43,560 bases of DNA, from NCBI RefSeq assembly GCF_934636505.1, contig NZ_CAKUAL010000012.1, positions 1-43,560 on the forward strand, read 5' to 3'. The notes under the pieces are model-generated. The model had not been told where the DNA came from. It saw only the letters and a program-made list of their open reading frames with translations, and did no database searches. This DNA comes from an uncultured Ellagibacter sp. Lineage in GTDB: Bacteria > Actinomycetota > Coriobacteriia > Coriobacteriales > Eggerthellaceae. The position numbers were made by a program, and so were the translations under genes. This document shows, in pieces, positions 16,815 to 24,377 of the stretch (the first letter of the stretch is position 1; each line of letters begins with the position of its first letter).

Positions 16815-17114
16815 ATGGCGAGGCACTCGAAACTGAAGGGGCGACAGGCGGCGGCTTGCGCTGTGGGAAGGTGCGCGGTAGCGACGGTTACCGCGCTGTC
16901 TCTGCTTGCTCCGAGCGCCCAGACGCTCGCTTGGGCGAATGACCAGGCACAAGGCGAATCCAACGACCGAGCCGATGCGACCCTCGGGAAAGCCCAGCTT
17001 GCGGAAAGCCAGGAAGCGAACCAGCCCACCACGTTCGCAGAAGCGTTGGCGCAGCTTGACGCTACGCAGGATGCTGCAACAATCCGCGCGAGGGCGGGAT
17101 GTCTGGAGGATTAG
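16815..17114 (+). CDS. Short secreted ORF ending inside a repeat, probable gene remnant
   Basis: The 99-residue ORF has a long signal peptide (positive start RHSKLKGR, hydrophobic VGRCAVATVTALSLLAPSA, likely cleavage after QTLAWA). A Gln/Glu/Ala/Asp-rich stretch follows, then TFAEALAQLDATQDAATI, which reads like the start of a repeat-containing surface protein. The frame ends at a TAG that lies in the first of two 24-bp direct repeats, so the rest of the gene was probably lost and replaced by intergenic repeat DNA. AAGGGGGAAGG precedes the ATG. No family was recognised. Confidence 0.5.
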   Translation: MARHSKLKGRQAAACAVGRCAVATVTALSLLAPSAQTLAWANDQAQGESNDRADATLGKAQLAESQEANQPTTFAEALAQLDATQDAATIRARAGCLED

Positions 17115-17302
17115 AGCGCAGCGGGCCGAACGAGGGCGGGATGCCTGGAGGATTCGGCCGAACCGCCTCCCGTTTTCTGGATGCGCCCCGCCACGTTCCT
17201 TGGGGCATGATCGGCTTCCCGTTTCTCGGATACAAACCGCCTCTCGCTTTCTGAATCTTGAGCCGCCTCCCATTTCTCAGGCATGAAGAAATGGGAGGCG
17301 GC
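17089..17302. repeat. Cluster of short direct repeats closing in a perfect 16-bp hairpin
   Basis: CGAGGGCGGGATGYCTGGAGGATT is present twice (17089-17112 and 17131-17154, one difference). Four related 20-mers of the type CCGCCTCCCGTTTTCTGGAT follow at 17163, 17212, 17237 and 17263. The last one forms GCCGCCTCCCATTTCT / AGAAATGGGAGGCGGC (17262-17277 with 17287-17302), a perfect 16-bp stem with a 9-nt loop. No T tract follows, so it is not a simple terminator. Confidence 0.7.
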
Positions 17303-17306
17303 GAGC

Positions 17307-17513
17307 AAAATGGTTTTGAGGCACGGCGTTGAGAATGGCTTTTCCTCAGAATCTGCTCGTCGTGGACAGAAATCGTCGATATGCGAGAATTCGCCTCCGC
17401 CTTCGGCTCGTCTCTCTCGGGGCGATAGGCAAAAACCCAGGTCGCAGACTATAGGGAGCAAGACCGAGCATCCAAGGGCCGCTTTCGGACTCACATATCG
17501 ACGCTATTTGTCC
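17307..17513. repeat. Direct repeat copy A, left of hipBA (~205 bp)
   Basis: This stretch aligns over its length with 19491-19698. A 29-bp block, GTCGTGGACAGAAATCGTCG and the next nine bases, is identical (17359-17387 and 19544-19572). Further shared blocks are CAGACT...GGG.GCAAGACCGAGC and CTCACATATCG.CGCTATTTGTCC. Overall identity by eye is about three quarters. Both strands have long open frames through it in both copies, but no start or ribosome site makes a gene convincing. Confidence 0.8.
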
Positions 17514-17549
17514 GCAGGTATGCCGATGTGCTGATTATGTCAGCTATTT

Positions 17550-17640
17550 ATCCCGTTCGGGAAAAACAATGGCATTATCTTTTAATATTCCCGTTCGGGA
17601 AAAATAGATCATAGCTTGCTATAATTACCCCGTTCGGGAA
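17550..17640 (+). promoter_or_regulatory. hipBA promoter with three repeated palindromic operators
   Basis: Three near-identical sites, core CCCGTTCGGGAA within TTCCCG-TT-CGGGAA symmetry, start at about 17550, 17588 and 17627, with 38- and 39-bp spacing. A perfect TATAAT (17620-17625) lies between the second and third. HipB-type antitoxins bind repeated dyads over their own promoter, so these are very likely its operators. Confidence 0.75.
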
Positions 17641-17663
17641 AATTAACGAGAGATAGGTTTGCC

Positions 17664-17969
17664 ATGAAAACGCGACGGGTTGGCAAAGTTACCGTTCCCC
17701 TTGGCGAACGAATTCGCCTCGGTGAAGGAGAAATGCCGCTTGTGCATGAGCGCTTCGTGTCCGCAGAACAGCTGGGGGCCGCATTGCGACGGCGTAGGCG
17801 CGAGCTTGGCTATACGCAGCAGACAGCAGCCGACCTTTGCAACCACAGTGTTCGTGTTATCAGCGAAATCGAACGCGGCCGCCCAACGGCGGGAATCGGT
17901 GTGATACTGGACTACGCCCTGACACTTGGCGTGGATATGGAGCTTTCGGTAAGGGGGCGCTCCTCGTGA
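17664..17969 (+). CDS. hipB: HipB-like antitoxin, XRE-type repressor
   Basis: The 101-residue protein is the antitoxin and autorepressor of the HipA kinase. A Cro/C1-type helix-turn-helix spans about residues 34-95: LGAALRRRRRELGYTQQTAA, then CNHSVRVISEIERGRP, with the usual tail GVILDYALTLGVDMEL. The ~30-residue N-terminal part is basic. It starts at ATG 17664 and overlaps hipA by four bases (GTGA). Three palindromes upstream are its probable operators. GC content drops here compared with the flanking metabolic genes, as expected for a transferred module. Confidence 0.87.
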   Translation: MKTRRVGKVTVPLGERIRLGEGEMPLVHERFVSAEQLGAALRRRRRELGYTQQTAADLCNHSVRVISEIERGRPTAGIGVILDYALTLGVDMELSVRGRSS

Positions 17970-19252
17970 AGCTGGAAGTGTATAGGGAATTCTCTGGCGA
18001 TTACCAACGGGTTGGCGCGCTTTCGGACGAAACGGGGGCAGCGTCATTTCGATATGACTCCGAGTACCTTTCGTCGCAGAATGCGCATGCGATTTCGAAT
18101 AAGCTTCCGCTTTCGAATGCCCCGTTCAATGCGGCTGTCACGAAGGCTTTCTTCGACGGGATTGTTCCCGAAGGTTCGCTTCGCGGGGATATCGCAAGAG
18201 TCGCCAAGATCGACCGTCGAGATTATCTGGGCGTTTTGAATCAAGTTCGCAACGAGCCGATTGGCGCATTGCTGTTTTCTGACGAGCGAGGCATTTCGCA
18301 GTTGCATATGGGTTACGAAGAGTTGTCGCCGAGAAAGATGTCCGCCCTCGCATCGGAGCCTGCGCGTGAGGCGCTTGAGATGACGCTTGAAAGCCGTATT
18401 TCTCTGGCTGGTGCGCAATCGAAAGTGGGCTTGTATCATGAAGGAGACGATCCAAATGAGGGCTGGTTTTTGCCCACGGGGTCCGCTCCGTCAACCCACA
18501 TAGTGAAGGCTTGCTCAAGCGCATTCCCTGGTGAAACTCTGTGCGAAGCGCTTTGCATGCGAGCCGCTCAGCGCATGGAATTAACGGCCGAGTGGTGTTT
18601 TCTCATAGACGCAGGCAAGGAAAACCCCCTTCTCGCTGTTGAGCGGTACGATCGCTATTTCGACGAAGGCGACGCGCGTTGCGCGAACGGGCTTCGTGTT
18701 CCTCGGAGGTTGCACCAAGAGGATATGTGCCAGACGTTGGGGATTGGTTCTGCTCTCAAATATGAACCAACCGAGGTAAACTACTTAAATCTGATTGCGA
18801 CTGCAATTGCGGAGCAGTCGGCCGATCCCCTGGAAGATAGGTTCATGCTGGCATATTTCCAGTTGTTCGATTATGCGATGGGGAATTGCGACAATCATCT
18901 GAAAAACTGGTCTGTTCTCTATTCGGCGGATTGGGCGACTGCCAGACTCGCGCCGCTTTATGATGTGGTTAACACGACAATGTATCCGCAGCTGGCAAGG
19001 GAGATGGGGGTATCATTTGGCGGCAGTCGGGTGATCGACGAGGTAACCGCCGATATGGTGCTCGGCCGTCTTTCGGGAATAGGCGTGTCGAAAACTATGG
19101 CAAAAGGTATGTTCGCCGACATGCGCACCGAATTGGCTCCGGCACTCGAAAACGCTGCGCGGGTCCTTTCCGAGGAAGGGTTTCCCCAAGTGGAAGATGT
19201 GCTGGACAAATTAATGCCGGGCGTTGAGCGACGCTTATCGATATTGGTCTAA
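17966..19252 (+). CDS. hipA: HipA-like serine/threonine kinase toxin
   Basis: In the HipA family the kinase phosphorylates glutamyl-tRNA synthetase or a related target and stops growth. The 428 residues are full length. The N-terminal subdomain (VYREFSGDYQRVGALS) is followed by the SRISLAGAQSKVGL loop, which matches the Ser150 autophosphorylation/ATP loop of E. coli HipA, then HIVK, VERYDR, the catalytic GNCDNHLKN with Asp309, and the metal-binding APLYDV (Asp333). All key residues are present, so it should be active. The start GTG overlaps the hipB stop and AAGGGGG lies upstream; the longer in-frame extension would run back inside hipB. Codon usage is less GC-biased than neighbours. Confidence 0.92.
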   Translation: MKLEVYREFSGDYQRVGALSDETGAASFRYDSEYLSSQNAHAISNKLPLSNAPFNAAVTKAFFDGIVPEGSLRGDIARVAKIDRRDYLGVLNQVRNEPIGALLFSDERGISQLHMGYEELSPRKMSALASEPAREALEMTLESRISLAGAQSKVGLYHEGDDPNEGWFLPTGSAPSTHIVKACSSAFPGETLCEALCMRAAQRMELTAEWCFLIDAGKENPLLAVERYDRYFDEGDARCANGLRVPRRLHQEDMCQTLGIGSALKYEPTEVNYLNLIATAIAEQSADPLEDRFMLAYFQLFDYAMGNCDNHLKNWSVLYSADWATARLAPLYDVVNTTMYPQLAREMGVSFGGSRVIDEVTADMVLGRLSGIGVSKTMAKGMFADMRTELAPALENAARVLSEEGFPQVEDVLDKLMPGVERRLSILV

Positions 19253-19490
19253 GCGGGGATGTGGGATTCGGCTAACGAAGTCTCGCGTATTTTAGGGGTT
19301 TGGCGATGCGCGGGGATGCGTCTGCGGTGGGAAGCTGCCGTAGGCGGGCGGCGCGTGGCGGGAAGCGGACCGCAATCGGAAGCCGCCGCAGGCTGGGCGG
19401 GCGTTCTCTATAATGCCAGGTCAGAAAGGCGCGGTTTTTCACGAGCTTTTCGTCTTCTGCCGCCTGCCGTCAAAACCTGCGCACATCGAG

Positions 19491-19698
19491 CAAATAGTAT
19501 TCGAGGCGTACCGTTAGGGTGGCTTTTTCCTCAGAAACGGCTTGTCGTGGACAGAAATCGTCGATATGCGAGGCTTCGCCCACGACATCGACCCGCCTTC
19601 CTCGAGAAGCTCGGCAAAAGCCCAGGCCGCAGACTGCAGGGGGCAAGACCGAGCGTCCAGGGGTAGCTCCCAGGCTCACATATCGCCGCTATTTGTCC
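19491..19698. repeat. Direct repeat copy B, right of hipBA (~205 bp)
   Basis: This is the partner of 17307-17513 in the same orientation, 2185 bp apart between the identical 29-bp cores. The reverse complement is open through both copies with related peptides (both contain SHIDDFCPR), but the plus strand is equally conserved, so coding is not established. It may be a family-specific intergenic repeat. Confidence 0.8.
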
Positions 19699-19846
19699 AC
19701 GGATGCGTTGATTTGGGCGGATTGAGCGCTGTCTTTCGGCGGGTCGTGGCAGTGGTTTCTTGCCTGATAGCTGGTGTTCTGAATAATGAATATCTAAGTT
19801 ATCTGATTTTCGCGCAAGTAGCACGGTTCTCCGATACACTAACCAC

Positions 19847-19865
19847 TTGTATTCGAACCATACAA
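19847..19865. promoter_or_regulatory. Dyad TTGTAT-N7-ATACAA, candidate operator
   Basis: A perfect 6-bp inverted repeat (7-bp spacer) lies 260 bp before the MetB/MetC gene, in a short AT-rich patch suited to a promoter. The binding protein is unknown. Confidence 0.3.
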
Positions 19866-20126
19866 ACTTGCTAGGGAAATGCTGGCTGCGACGTGCTGCC
19901 TCCGTGGGCAGTGGGCTTGATGGCGTTGCTGGGCAGGTGCGCTTGCTGCGCTGTGAACTGGGAGCACGTGCCGTCCCGCGCGGGCGAGAGCCTCAAGATT
20001 TCTGCGAGCTGTTGCGCCTCTCGGTCTTTGCGCGCCTCGTATGGGCGATGCCGCCGGGGTGGCTAGCGTTTTCCGTGTGTTTGTCCTTTGCGGAAGACGG
20101 CATCAGGGGAAGGGAGCACTGCTCAC

Positions 20127-21338
20127 ATGAACGACTCAAGCTTTGAGGCAATGGCTGGGGAAATCGAGGGGCTTCTCGGCATAGACCAGGAGAAACACGC
20201 TGGCTGGCACGCGGAATCCATCGCGGTCCACGGCTACGAGGGCGCAGACGTGCGCACGGGCGCCATCAGCTACCCCCTTTATCAGTCCGCGACGTTCGCT
20301 CACCCCGCATGGGGCAAATCGACCGGCTACTGCTATTCCCGCTGCGGAAATCCGACGCGCTTGGAGCTTGAGAACACCATCGCTCTTTTGGAAGGCGGGA
20401 AGAAATGTATGGCGTTTTCAAGCGGCATGGCGGCTATCACCACGCTACTCAAGCTTCTGCGCTCGGGCGATCACGTGTTGGTGAGCGACGACCTTTACGG
20501 CGGCACGTATCGCCTGTTCAGCAACATCTACACGCAGTACGGGCTGGAATTCGACTACGTCGACCTTACCGATGCCGACGTGCTTGCGGCGTCGTTCAAG
20601 CCGAACACGAAGCTCGTGTTCCTGGAAACGCCCACAAACCCCACCATGAAGGTGGCCGATATCGCCAGCGTCGCCGAAGCCGCGCACTCGCACGGGGCGG
20701 TGCTTGCGGTGGACAACACCTTCCTCACCATGTATTTCCAGAAACCGCTCGAACTGGGCGCTGACGTGGTGGTTTACAGCGGCACGAAGTACTTGTGCGG
20801 CCATAATGACGTGCTGTCGGGCTTTCTCGTCCTGCGCGACGGCACGCTGCTCGAGACGCTGTTCAACGCCGCGATGAGCGAGGGCAACCAGCTCGACCCG
20901 TTCGACAGCTGGCTTATGCTACGAAGCCTGAAAACGCTCGGCGTTCGCCTTCGCCAGCAGGAGAACAACGCGAAGCGCATCGTGGAGGCTCTGAAGGGAA
21001 ACCCCCACGTCACAGACGTGTTCTACGTCGGCGACCCCGATCACTCGGACTACGGGCTGTCCTGTCGGCAGACCTCGGGCTTCGGCGCGATGGTGTCGTT
21101 CAAGGTCGACGCGCACGAGCGCGCGCTGGCGGTGCTCGAGCGCGTGCGGCTCGTTCTTTTCGCGGAGAGCCTTGGCGGCACGGAGAGTCTCGTGACGTAT
21201 CCGCTCGTGCAGACGCACGGCTCGATTCCGAAGCCGATGCTCGACAAGCTGGGAATCGATGAGCGCCTGCTGCGCCTTTCGGTCGGCCTCGAAAACGCGG
21301 AGGACCTTATCGCCGACCTGGAGCAGGCAATAGGGTAA
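20127..21338 (+). CDS. Cys/Met-metabolism PLP enzyme (cystathionine gamma-synthase or beta-lyase type)
   Basis: This PLP-dependent trans-sulfuration enzyme acts between cysteine, homocysteine and methionine. The 403 residues show YSRCGNPTR, SSGMAAITTLL, DDLYGGTYRLF, LETPTNPTMKV, DNTF and SGTKYLCGHNDVLSG, where Lys221 binds PLP. C-terminal AESLGGTESLVTYP is conserved in MetB, MetC and Mgl, so the exact reaction cannot be fixed from motifs. The N terminus is about 30 residues longer than usual. ATG 20127 follows AGGGGAAGGGAG. The PatB-like C-S lyase gene is 98 bp downstream, which favours a joint role in methionine or cysteine turnover. Confidence 0.9.
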   Translation: MNDSSFEAMAGEIEGLLGIDQEKHAGWHAESIAVHGYEGADVRTGAISYPLYQSATFAHPAWGKSTGYCYSRCGNPTRLELENTIALLEGGKKCMAFSSGMAAITTLLKLLRSGDHVLVSDDLYGGTYRLFSNIYTQYGLEFDYVDLTDADVLAASFKPNTKLVFLETPTNPTMKVADIASVAEAAHSHGAVLAVDNTFLTMYFQKPLELGADVVVYSGTKYLCGHNDVLSGFLVLRDGTLLETLFNAAMSEGNQLDPFDSWLMLRSLKTLGVRLRQQENNAKRIVEALKGNPHVTDVFYVGDPDHSDYGLSCRQTSGFGAMVSFKVDAHERALAVLERVRLVLFAESLGGTESLVTYPLVQTHGSIPKPMLDKLGIDERLLRLSVGLENAEDLIADLEQAIG

Positions 21339-21362
21339 CCTTATCGAGGGAGGAAAAATTAC

Positions 21363-21410
21363 CAAGGTTGCGCGTTTTGCCCAGGACGGGTGCGCCTGGG
21401 TGCGACCTTG
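21363..21410 (+). other. Nested hairpin between the two PLP-enzyme genes
   Basis: CAAGGT pairs with ACCTTG (outer stem, extended by GC pairs) and CCCAGG with CCTGGG (inner stem) within the 98-bp gap. It is not followed by a T tract. It may be a processing or attenuation structure. Confidence 0.4.
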
Positions 21411-21436
21411 TGTGCGACAGTGAATGGAGCATTCGC

Positions 21437-22618
21437 ATGACGAAGTACGATTTCGAGACGATTATCGATCGCCGCGGCACGGGCAGCTTGAAGTGGGACG
21501 CGTGGAGTCGCCGCGGCCACGCCTCCGATGAGCTGCCGCTTTGGGTCGCCGATATGGATTTCAAGACCGTGCCCGCCGCAATCGAGGTGTTGACGGAGCG
21601 CGTGGCGCACGGCGTGTTCGGCTACTCGATGGCACCCGACGGATACTATGAGGCGGTGCAAGGGTGGTTCGAGCGCCGTCACGGCTGGCGCCCGGAGCGC
21701 GAGTGGTTCGTCATGACCCCCGGCGTGGTGTTTGCCCTGGCCATGGCCGTGACCTCGTTCACGCAGCCGGGTGATTCCGTGATCATCCAGCCGCCTGTGT
21801 ACTACCCGTTCCGCATGATGATCGAGGACAACGGCCGCAAGATGGTCACGAGTCCGCTGCTTTACGAGGGCGGGCGCTACACCATGGACTACGAGGGTTT
21901 CGAGTGCGAGCTGGAGAAATCGGGTGCGAAGCTGTTCATCCTGTGTAACCCGCACAATCCCGTGGGACGCGCGTGGACCGAAGACGAGCTGCGCCGCATT
22001 GGCGACATCTGCCTGCGCCACAACGTCGTGGTGGTCGCTGACGAGATCCACGCCGACTTTGCGCGCGCGGGTCATGTGCATGTGCCGTACGCCTCGCTCG
22101 GCGAGCGCTATGCGAAAAGCGCCGTCGTCTGCACGGCGCCGAGCAAGACGTTCAACCTGGCAGGGCTGCAGCTGTCGAACATCTTCATTTCGAATCCCGA
22201 TCTGCGCGCCGCGTTCAGGCGCACGCTCGACCGCACGGGCTACGACGAGCCGAGCGTGTTCGGCGTCGTGGCCACGCAGGCGTGCTATGAGCAGGGCGGA
22301 GAATGGCTCGACGAGCTCAAGGGCGTGCTCGACGAGAATTACGCCGTGCTCGAGGCGGCGGTTTCGCGCATGCCTGGCGTGGAGCTCGTGCCGCTCGAGA
22401 GCACGTACCTGCCGTGGCTCGACTGCCGCGGACTGGGGCTTAGCGACGCCGAGCTCAAGCATCTGGTGGGGCATGACGCGAAGCTCTGGCTCGATATGGG
22501 AACGATGTTCGGCCCCGAGGGCGCCGGCTTCGTGCGCGTGAATCTCGCAAGCCCGAAGGCCATGATCGAGGACGCCTGCGGCCGACTCGAGCGGGCGGTG
22601 ACGGCTCTGGGGGAGTAG
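21437..22618 (+). CDS. PatB/MalY-type PLP C-S lyase (aminotransferase class I/II fold)
   Basis: The 393-residue enzyme probably splits cystathionine or related thioethers to a thiol, pyruvate and ammonia. Signatures of the PatB/MalY branch are LPLWVADMDF at residues ~34-43, FGYSMAPDGYYEAV, ILCNPHNPVGRAWT, VVADEIHADF and the PLP site CTAPSKTFNLAGLQ with Lys237. The closing region GPEGAGFVRVN carries the substrate Arg. ATG 21437 has TGGAGC upstream. It is downstream of the MetB/MetC-like gene on the same strand and ends at a strong terminator shared with the convergent zinc-ribbon gene. Confidence 0.9.
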   Translation: MTKYDFETIIDRRGTGSLKWDAWSRRGHASDELPLWVADMDFKTVPAAIEVLTERVAHGVFGYSMAPDGYYEAVQGWFERRHGWRPEREWFVMTPGVVFALAMAVTSFTQPGDSVIIQPPVYYPFRMMIEDNGRKMVTSPLLYEGGRYTMDYEGFECELEKSGAKLFILCNPHNPVGRAWTEDELRRIGDICLRHNVVVVADEIHADFARAGHVHVPYASLGERYAKSAVVCTAPSKTFNLAGLQLSNIFISNPDLRAAFRRTLDRTGYDEPSVFGVVATQACYEQGGEWLDELKGVLDENYAVLEAAVSRMPGVELVPLESTYLPWLDCRGLGLSDAELKHLVGHDAKLWLDMGTMFGPEGAGFVRVNLASPKAMIEDACGRLERAVTALGE

Positions 22619-22660
22619 TCACCATTGTTGTAGGGAAAAATGCCACGAGGTTTAAATGAG

Positions 22661-22745
22661 GGCTCTCCAACCTTGGAATCGAGGTCTCCGGCTTTAGGGT
22701 CAGGAGTCGCCAGCCTTAGAATCGGCTCTCCTGCCTTAGACCCTG
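22661..22745. repeat. Four imperfect 20-22-bp tandem repeats
   Basis: Units GGCTCTCCAACCTTGGAATC, GGTCTCCGGCTTTAGGGTCA, GGAGTCGCCAGCCTTAGAAT and GGCTCTCCTGCCTTAGACCC follow head to tail just after patB. They do not code for anything recognisable and precede the shared terminator. Confidence 0.6.
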
Positions 22746-22757
22746 CGGCTATGCAAA

Positions 22758-22800
22758 GGGGGCGACCAGGCTATCATTGTCCCTGGTCGCCCCCTCCTTG
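22758..22800. terminator. Strong hairpin, shared terminator of patB and the zinc-ribbon gene
   Basis: GGGGGCGACCAGG and CCTGGTCGCCCCC form a perfect 13-bp stem with an 11-nt loop. TCCTTGT follows on the plus strand and CTTTGC on the minus strand. It sits between convergent genes. Confidence 0.8.
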
Positions 22801-22822
22801 TAAGTGTTTGCCGCCTGGCGAC

Positions 22823-24169
22823 TTACTTCCCGAATAGCTTCGAGAAGAACCCTTGCTTTTTAACCTTCTCTTCGCGCAAAGACCCCTCGCGCTTCGCCTC
22901 GGCCTGTGGGGTGCCGCCGTTGCCGCCGCTGCCACCGATGCGGACGATCTCGTGCAGGAAAGGCGACTTCACGTAGCGAATCTCGATGGGCGTCGCGTGC
23001 ACGGTGCTCTCGCCCGAGAGGTGCACAGTCGAGCTGAGCGGGGCGACAACGTGGGTTTCGCGCGTCTCGCTGAACACCACGGCGGCGGCGCGTCCCGTCT
23101 GGCCATTCACGGCGATGCGCACCTGCTCACCCTCGCGCCCGTCCGAGGCGGGCCTATCGACGTAGTAGATGGGCACGAGCATGAGCCCGGAAGTGTGCTT
23201 CCTCACGTTATATGTCCAGGTGCGCAGGCTCTTCTTGCTCAGGCCGAGCGCTTCCTCGGCGTCGGTTTTCGCAATCTTGAGCGCCAGGTTGTCGATGATG
23301 ACGCTGTCCTTCGCGAAAGCCTCGACGGCCGCCACGCGGAAATTCCCTTCCTGCATGGCGGGGTCGAAGGGGGCCACCGCCGAGAAATCCCACGGCTCCA
23401 GAAGGTTCATGAGGGACAAATCGAATATGCGCGTCTTGGGATAGACCCAATCGAGCACCTCGAAGAGCACGAGCGTCTCCTTCTGGAGCTTCTTGCCGGG
23501 GTAAGACGCGATTATGCGCAGGTCAGCGAGCGATACCGCGGTATACGCGAGAACCATCTGGCTGTCGATGGCGTCCTCGACGCTGTGCCCCGCGAAGAGG
23601 TCGGGGTGCTGTCGCACGAGCTCGCGGGCGTTTGCGCGCGCCTGCTGCTCGGATATGCGGCAGGGAATTGCCTGGTCGGGGATGTATTCCGAGCCTGTCC
23701 CGATAGACAGGTGCTTGCTGAACGTGCCGGGTTGCATCAGGTCGGTGGCGCCGATCTTGTTCCCGCACGACGGGCACTCGAACACGCTCTGGGTCGACTC
23801 GCCCTCGAACGCCGCGCCGCAAAACGGGCAGGGGATGCTCACGGTTGTTGCGCGCTCGAACTCGCCTGCGGTGGCGGGGTCCTCGTTTAAGATCCACTCG
23901 GCGAGGGACATGTTGCGCCAGTAGGGCTTGAAGAAGTACCAGTCGGATTCCTTCGGGGGCTCGAGGCGCGACACTTGGGGCAGCTTGATCAGGCCGTTTA
24001 CCATTTGAAGGGGCTGGTGGCGGAACTTCACGATGGAATCTTGCCCCGCCGCGCCTTCTCCCCAGGGCTCGCTCGTCCCGCAATACGCGCATTCGAAGCT
24101 GCGGGTTGCCTGGTGAGAATACATGGGGCCGCCGCAATTGCGGCACTTGATAGCGAAGAAATCTTCCAT
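22823..24169 (-). CDS. Protein with two zinc ribbons, function unknown
   Basis: The 448-residue cytoplasmic protein begins with a zinc ribbon (Cys9, Cys12, Cys27, Cys30) and has a second one near residues 114-136 (CPFC and CPSC). The middle section is mixed alpha/beta with EDAIDSQMVLAYTAVSLADL and a beta-rich part ending about residue 410. The tail is Gly-rich, then basic (EKVKKQGFFSKLFGK). There is no signal peptide or membrane helix. The start ATG has AAGGAGG four bases upstream. It faces patB (convergent) and is divergent from leuB. I do not recognise the family. The two ribbons suggest protein or nucleic-acid binding rather than catalysis. Confidence 0.75.
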   Translation of the reverse strand: MEDFFAIKCRNCGGPMYSHQATRSFECAYCGTSEPWGEGAAGQDSIVKFRHQPLQMVNGLIKLPQVSRLEPPKESDWYFFKPYWRNMSLAEWILNEDPATAGEFERATTVSIPCPFCGAAFEGESTQSVFECPSCGNKIGATDLMQPGTFSKHLSIGTGSEYIPDQAIPCRISEQQARANARELVRQHPDLFAGHSVEDAIDSQMVLAYTAVSLADLRIIASYPGKKLQKETLVLFEVLDWVYPKTRIFDLSLMNLLEPWDFSAVAPFDPAMQEGNFRVAAVEAFAKDSVIIDNLALKIAKTDAEEALGLSKKSLRTWTYNVRKHTSGLMLVPIYYVDRPASDGREGEQVRIAVNGQTGRAAAVVFSETRETHVVAPLSSTVHLSGESTVHATPIEIRYVKSPFLHEIVRIGGSGGNGGTPQAEAKREGSLREEKVKKQGFFSKLFGK

Positions 24170-24377
24170 GAAGCCTCCTTAGCATTCGGTTTGTCGCCTG
24201 AAAGTATGTGGGAGCGCGTGCGGGCTTGGCAATACCCCTATGGCCCATTTCGCGCCGCTGTTGCGGCTTCCGTTTTGCGAGTTTGCGCGGGAAATCCGAG
24301 CGAGCCCCTTCCTTGTTATCGCGCTGCGCTACTATAGGCGGGTGCGAGAAACCGCTTATCGAAAGAGGCATGCAACT

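Larger units (their letters stand above)
19253..20126. other. Long intergenic region: repeat copy B and a dyad, no gene
   Basis: 874 bp without a supported gene. It contains repeat copy B (19491-19698), an AT-rich stretch around 19785-19815, a TTGTAT-N7-ATACAA dyad at 19847-19865 and GC-rich DNA up to the MetB/MetC start. Small open frames here lack ribosome sites and recognisable products. I searched by eye for a SAM riboswitch or T-box before the sulfur gene and saw neither. Confidence 0.5.

Noticed and set aside
17262..17302. Intrinsic terminator at the 16-bp hairpin
   Set aside because: The stem is perfect but neither strand has a T tract after it.
17837..17965. N-terminal extension of hipA
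   Set aside because: It would lie inside hipB; the overlapping GTG at 17966 with AAGGGGG upstream is the standard hipBA junction.
19866..20126. SAM riboswitch upstream of the MetB/MetC-like gene
   Set aside because: None of the conserved core sequences I know (for example GGTCATGAGTG of SAM-IV) is visible.
19847..20146. 99-codon ORF upstream of the MetB/MetC gene
   Set aside because: Starts within a dyad, no ribosome site, low-complexity composition, overlaps the real start.
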